Below, piece after piece: positions 15,063 through 16,769 of a stretch of DNA of 16,769 nucleotides (positions are counted from its first letter, which is position 1; every line of letters begins with the position of its first letter). Below the pieces are notes generated by a model, which made no database searches, was not told where the DNA came from, and saw only the letters and a list, made by a program, of their open reading frames with translations. The translations under genes and the position numbers were made by a program. The stretch is from Acetobacteraceae bacterium (GTDB lineage Bacteria > Pseudomonadota > Alphaproteobacteria > Acetobacterales > Acetobacteraceae). The DNA lies in contig JANXRT010000180.1 of assembly GCA_025356735.1 (NCBI GenBank), forward strand, positions 1 to 16,769, in the 5' to 3' direction.

Positions 15063-15400
15063 GGCGCCTTGTGAAGCTATAGAACGACAGTTTCAACGGT
15101 GCCGCCGGAGACGTAAGCGGGACATGCGGCGCACACGGCCGTTTATCCCACCTAATCTCCGGAACTGGACAGTTTAGATTTAGTCCCAGCTCGCTCTCGG
15201 GTGATCCCTGGGGACCTGTCTTTCGGGGGTTTGCCTTCAGCGGCAATGCCAATATTCCTAATCCGCCGCAGCTTGGATCGGAACTCCAACGGCCGGCATA
15301 CAGGTGCGATGTCCACGGGGCGCAGCGATAGCCGGACTGTGATGGCAAGCAACCGCCGTCTTTGTCTTACCTTGCGCTTTGGGACCGAGGAACCACGGAG
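15063..15400. other. Divergent intergenic region between DUF6880 gene and recD2
   Basis: This 338-base spacer holds the promoters of two divergent genes. It is less GC-rich than the flanking genes, with AT-richer stretches such as GGACAGTTTAGATTTAG at 15167-15183. Small open frames on both strands resemble nothing I know. I see no tRNA, hairpin-plus-T terminator or clear repeat. Confidence 0.4.
15387..15392 (+). promoter_or_regulatory. Ribosome binding site supporting a CTG start for recD2
   Basis: GAGGAA ends eight bases before the CTG at 15401. The recD2 frame has no ATG or GTG between the TAG at 15329-15331 and the conserved ETLSGLVERVTYHN, so this site decides the choice between CTG 15401 and the only other candidate, TTG 15362. 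Confidence 0.5.
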
Positions 15401-16769
15401 CTGAGACAGGCCAGCGCTGATATTGCGACGCCGCCACCGGAAACGCTGTCGGGCCTGGTCGAGCGCGTGACCTACCACAACGCCGAGAACGGCTTCTGCG
15501 TGCTGCGGGTCAAGGCGCGTGGGCAACGCGACCTGGTGGCCGTGGTCGGGCACGCGGCCGCGATCAACGCGGGCGAGTTCATCAGCGCCACGGGTACGTG
15601 GGCCACCGACCGCGAGCACGGGCTGCAGTTCAAGGCGACGCAGGTCACCACCACGCAGCCGACCACGCGCGAGGGGATCGAGAAATATCTCGGCTCGGGC
15701 ATGATCCGCGGCATCGGTCCCACTTACGCCCGTGCCTTGGTGCGCGCCTTCGGCGAAGCGGTGTTCGACCTCATCGAGCAGGAGCCGGCGCGGCTGCGCG
15801 AGGTCACCGGCATCGGCGCCAAGCGGGCGCAGCGCATCGTCGCCGGCTGGGCCGACCAGAAGGCGATCCGCGAGATCATGCTGTTCCTGCACGCCAACGG
15901 CGTCGGCACCTCGCGCGCCGTGCGCATCTTCAAGACCTATGGCCAGGACGCGATCGCGCGGATCACCGAGAACCCCTACTGCCTGGCGCGCGACATACGC
16001 GGCATCGGCTTTCGCACCGCGGACCTCGTGGCGGCCAAGCTCGGCATCGACAAGACGGCGATGATCCGCCTGCGCGCCGGGCTGTCTTTTGGCTTGGCCG
16101 AGGCGACGGGGCAAGGCCATTGCGGCCTGCCGGTGGCCGAGCTGACCCGCAGCACGGCCGAGCTCATCGAGGTGGAAGCAGGGTTGATCGAGACGGCGCT
16201 CGCGTTGGAGCTGCGCGACGGCGAACTCATCGCCGATAGCGTGGACGGCGAGGCCTGCGTATTCCTGGCCGGGCTTTACCGTTCGGAGCAGGGGATCGCC
16301 GCACGGCTGCGCCGGCTGTCCGAAGGCCGTCCGCCGTGGCCCGCAATCGACGCGGTGCGGGCAATCCCGTGGGTGGAGAACAAGACAAGGCTGGCCCTGG
16401 CGCCAAGCCAGGTTGCGGCGCTGCGTTTGGCGGTAGACACCAAGGCGCTGGTGATCACCGGCGGCCCTGGCGTGGGCAAAACCACGCTGGTCAACTCAAT
16501 CCTGAAAGTGCTCGCCGCCAAGGGCGTCGCTGTGGCGCTGTGCGCCCCCACCGGTCGGGCTGCCAAGCGCCTGACGGAAAGCACCGGCCTGGAGGCCCGC
16601 ACCATCCACCGCCTGCTCGAGGCTGACCCGAAGACCGGCGGGTTCAAGCGCGGTGAGGCGCACCCGCTCGACTGCGGGCTGCTGGTGGTGGACGAGTGCA
16701 GCATGGTGGACGTGCCGCTGATGCGCGCCCTGCTGCAGGCGCTGCCGGACCGCGCGGCGCTGCTGCTGG
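15401..16769 (+). CDS. recD2: RecD2-family ATP-dependent DNA helicase, 5' part
   Basis: The frame is open to the window edge and gives 456 residues of a RecD-like SF1B 5'-3' helicase. The N-terminal part has SGLVERVTYHNAENGFCVLR, an OB-like segment, then helix-hairpin-helix pairs GMIRGIGPTYARALVRAFG (100-118) and EVTGIGAKRAQRIVAGW, the N-terminal extension that separates RecD2 from RecBCD RecD. A third HhH-like stretch is ARDIRGIGFRTADLVAAKLG. The motor follows: Walker A GGPGVGKTT (Lys360), motif Ia CAPTGRAAKR and Walker B LLVVDECSMVD (Asp431, Glu432; usually DEAS or DETS). Later motifs and the SH3-like insertion lie beyond the edge. The protein should act alone in replication-fork or repair DNA unwinding. 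The start is unusual: CTG 15401, reading L/M-RQASADIATPPPETL, is the best choice on RBS position and product start; TTG 15362 is the alternative. Confidence 0.9.
   Translation, partial: MRQASADIATPPPETLSGLVERVTYHNAENGFCVLRVKARGQRDLVAVVGHAAAINAGEFISATGTWATDREHGLQFKATQVTTTQPTTREGIEKYLGSGMIRGIGPTYARALVRAFGEAVFDLIEQEPARLREVTGIGAKRAQRIVAGWADQKAIREIMLFLHANGVGTSRAVRIFKTYGQDAIARITENPYCLARDIRGIGFRTADLVAAKLGIDKTAMIRLRAGLSFGLAEATGQGHCGLPVAELTRSTAELIEVEAGLIETALALELRDGELIADSVDGEACVFLAGLYRSEQGIAARLRRLSEGRPPWPAIDAVRAIPWVENKTRLALAPSQVAALRLAVDTKALVITGGPGVGKTTLVNSILKVLAAKGVAVALCAPTGRAAKRLTESTGLEARTIHRLLEADPKTGGFKRGEAHPLDCGLLVVDECSMVDVPLMRALLQALPDRAALLL

Noticed and set aside
1..16769. CRISPR arrays, tRNA/rRNA genes, complete insertion sequences
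   Set aside because: No regularly spaced direct repeats, no cloverleaf-like T-loop or acceptor patterns, and no full transposase with terminal inverted repeats were seen on reading through.

Overview
The window is GC-rich throughout, with compact genes and Shine-Dalgarno-type starts. The gene families (a single-chain biotin-dependent carboxylase, a double-length CaiB/BaiF CoA-transferase, a DUF6880 protein, a RecD2 helicase) suggest an alphaproteobacterium, perhaps Acetobacteraceae/Rhodospirillales or a relative. This placement is inference from family recognition, not from a marker gene.

Region A (1-7012, + strand) is a tight four-gene operon that enters from the left. It holds the C-terminal end of one Opp/Dpp-type ABC ATPase, a complete second Opp/Dpp-type ATPase, a 750-residue two-domain family III CoA-transferase, and a roughly 1137-residue single-chain acyl-CoA carboxylase (biotin carboxylase, biotin carrier and carboxyltransferase in one polypeptide). 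Junctions are TGATG overlaps or gaps of a few bases. A consistent but unproven reading is uptake of an organic acid or acyl/peptidyl compound, activation by CoA transfer, then biotin-dependent carboxylation of the acyl-CoA.

Region B (7013-15400) is a looser accessory stretch with genes on both strands and long spacers. It contains a phage-type helix-turn-helix protein whose natural N-terminus is cut off by an in-frame TGA; an MFS transporter (-); a VOC-fold protein (+); an antisense remnant of a serine-recombinase C-terminal domain; an exported M19 dipeptidase (+); a cupin gene (-) broken by two opposite frameshifts; an alpha/beta hydrolase with a cysteine nucleophile motif (-); and a DUF6880 protein (-). 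The recombinase scrap, the nonsense codon and the frameshifted cupin all point to erosion or past insertion, although the frameshifts could also be sequencing errors.

Region C (15401-16769, + strand) is the first 456 residues of a RecD2-family helicase that runs off the right edge. Its reading frame has no ATG before the conserved sequence begins. The best-supported start is a CTG behind a good ribosome binding site.

I see no rRNA, tRNA, CRISPR array or intact insertion sequence. The most interesting items are the transporter/CoA-transferase/single-chain carboxylase operon, the doubly frameshifted cupin, the nonsense-interrupted HTH gene and the apparent non-ATG start of recD2.
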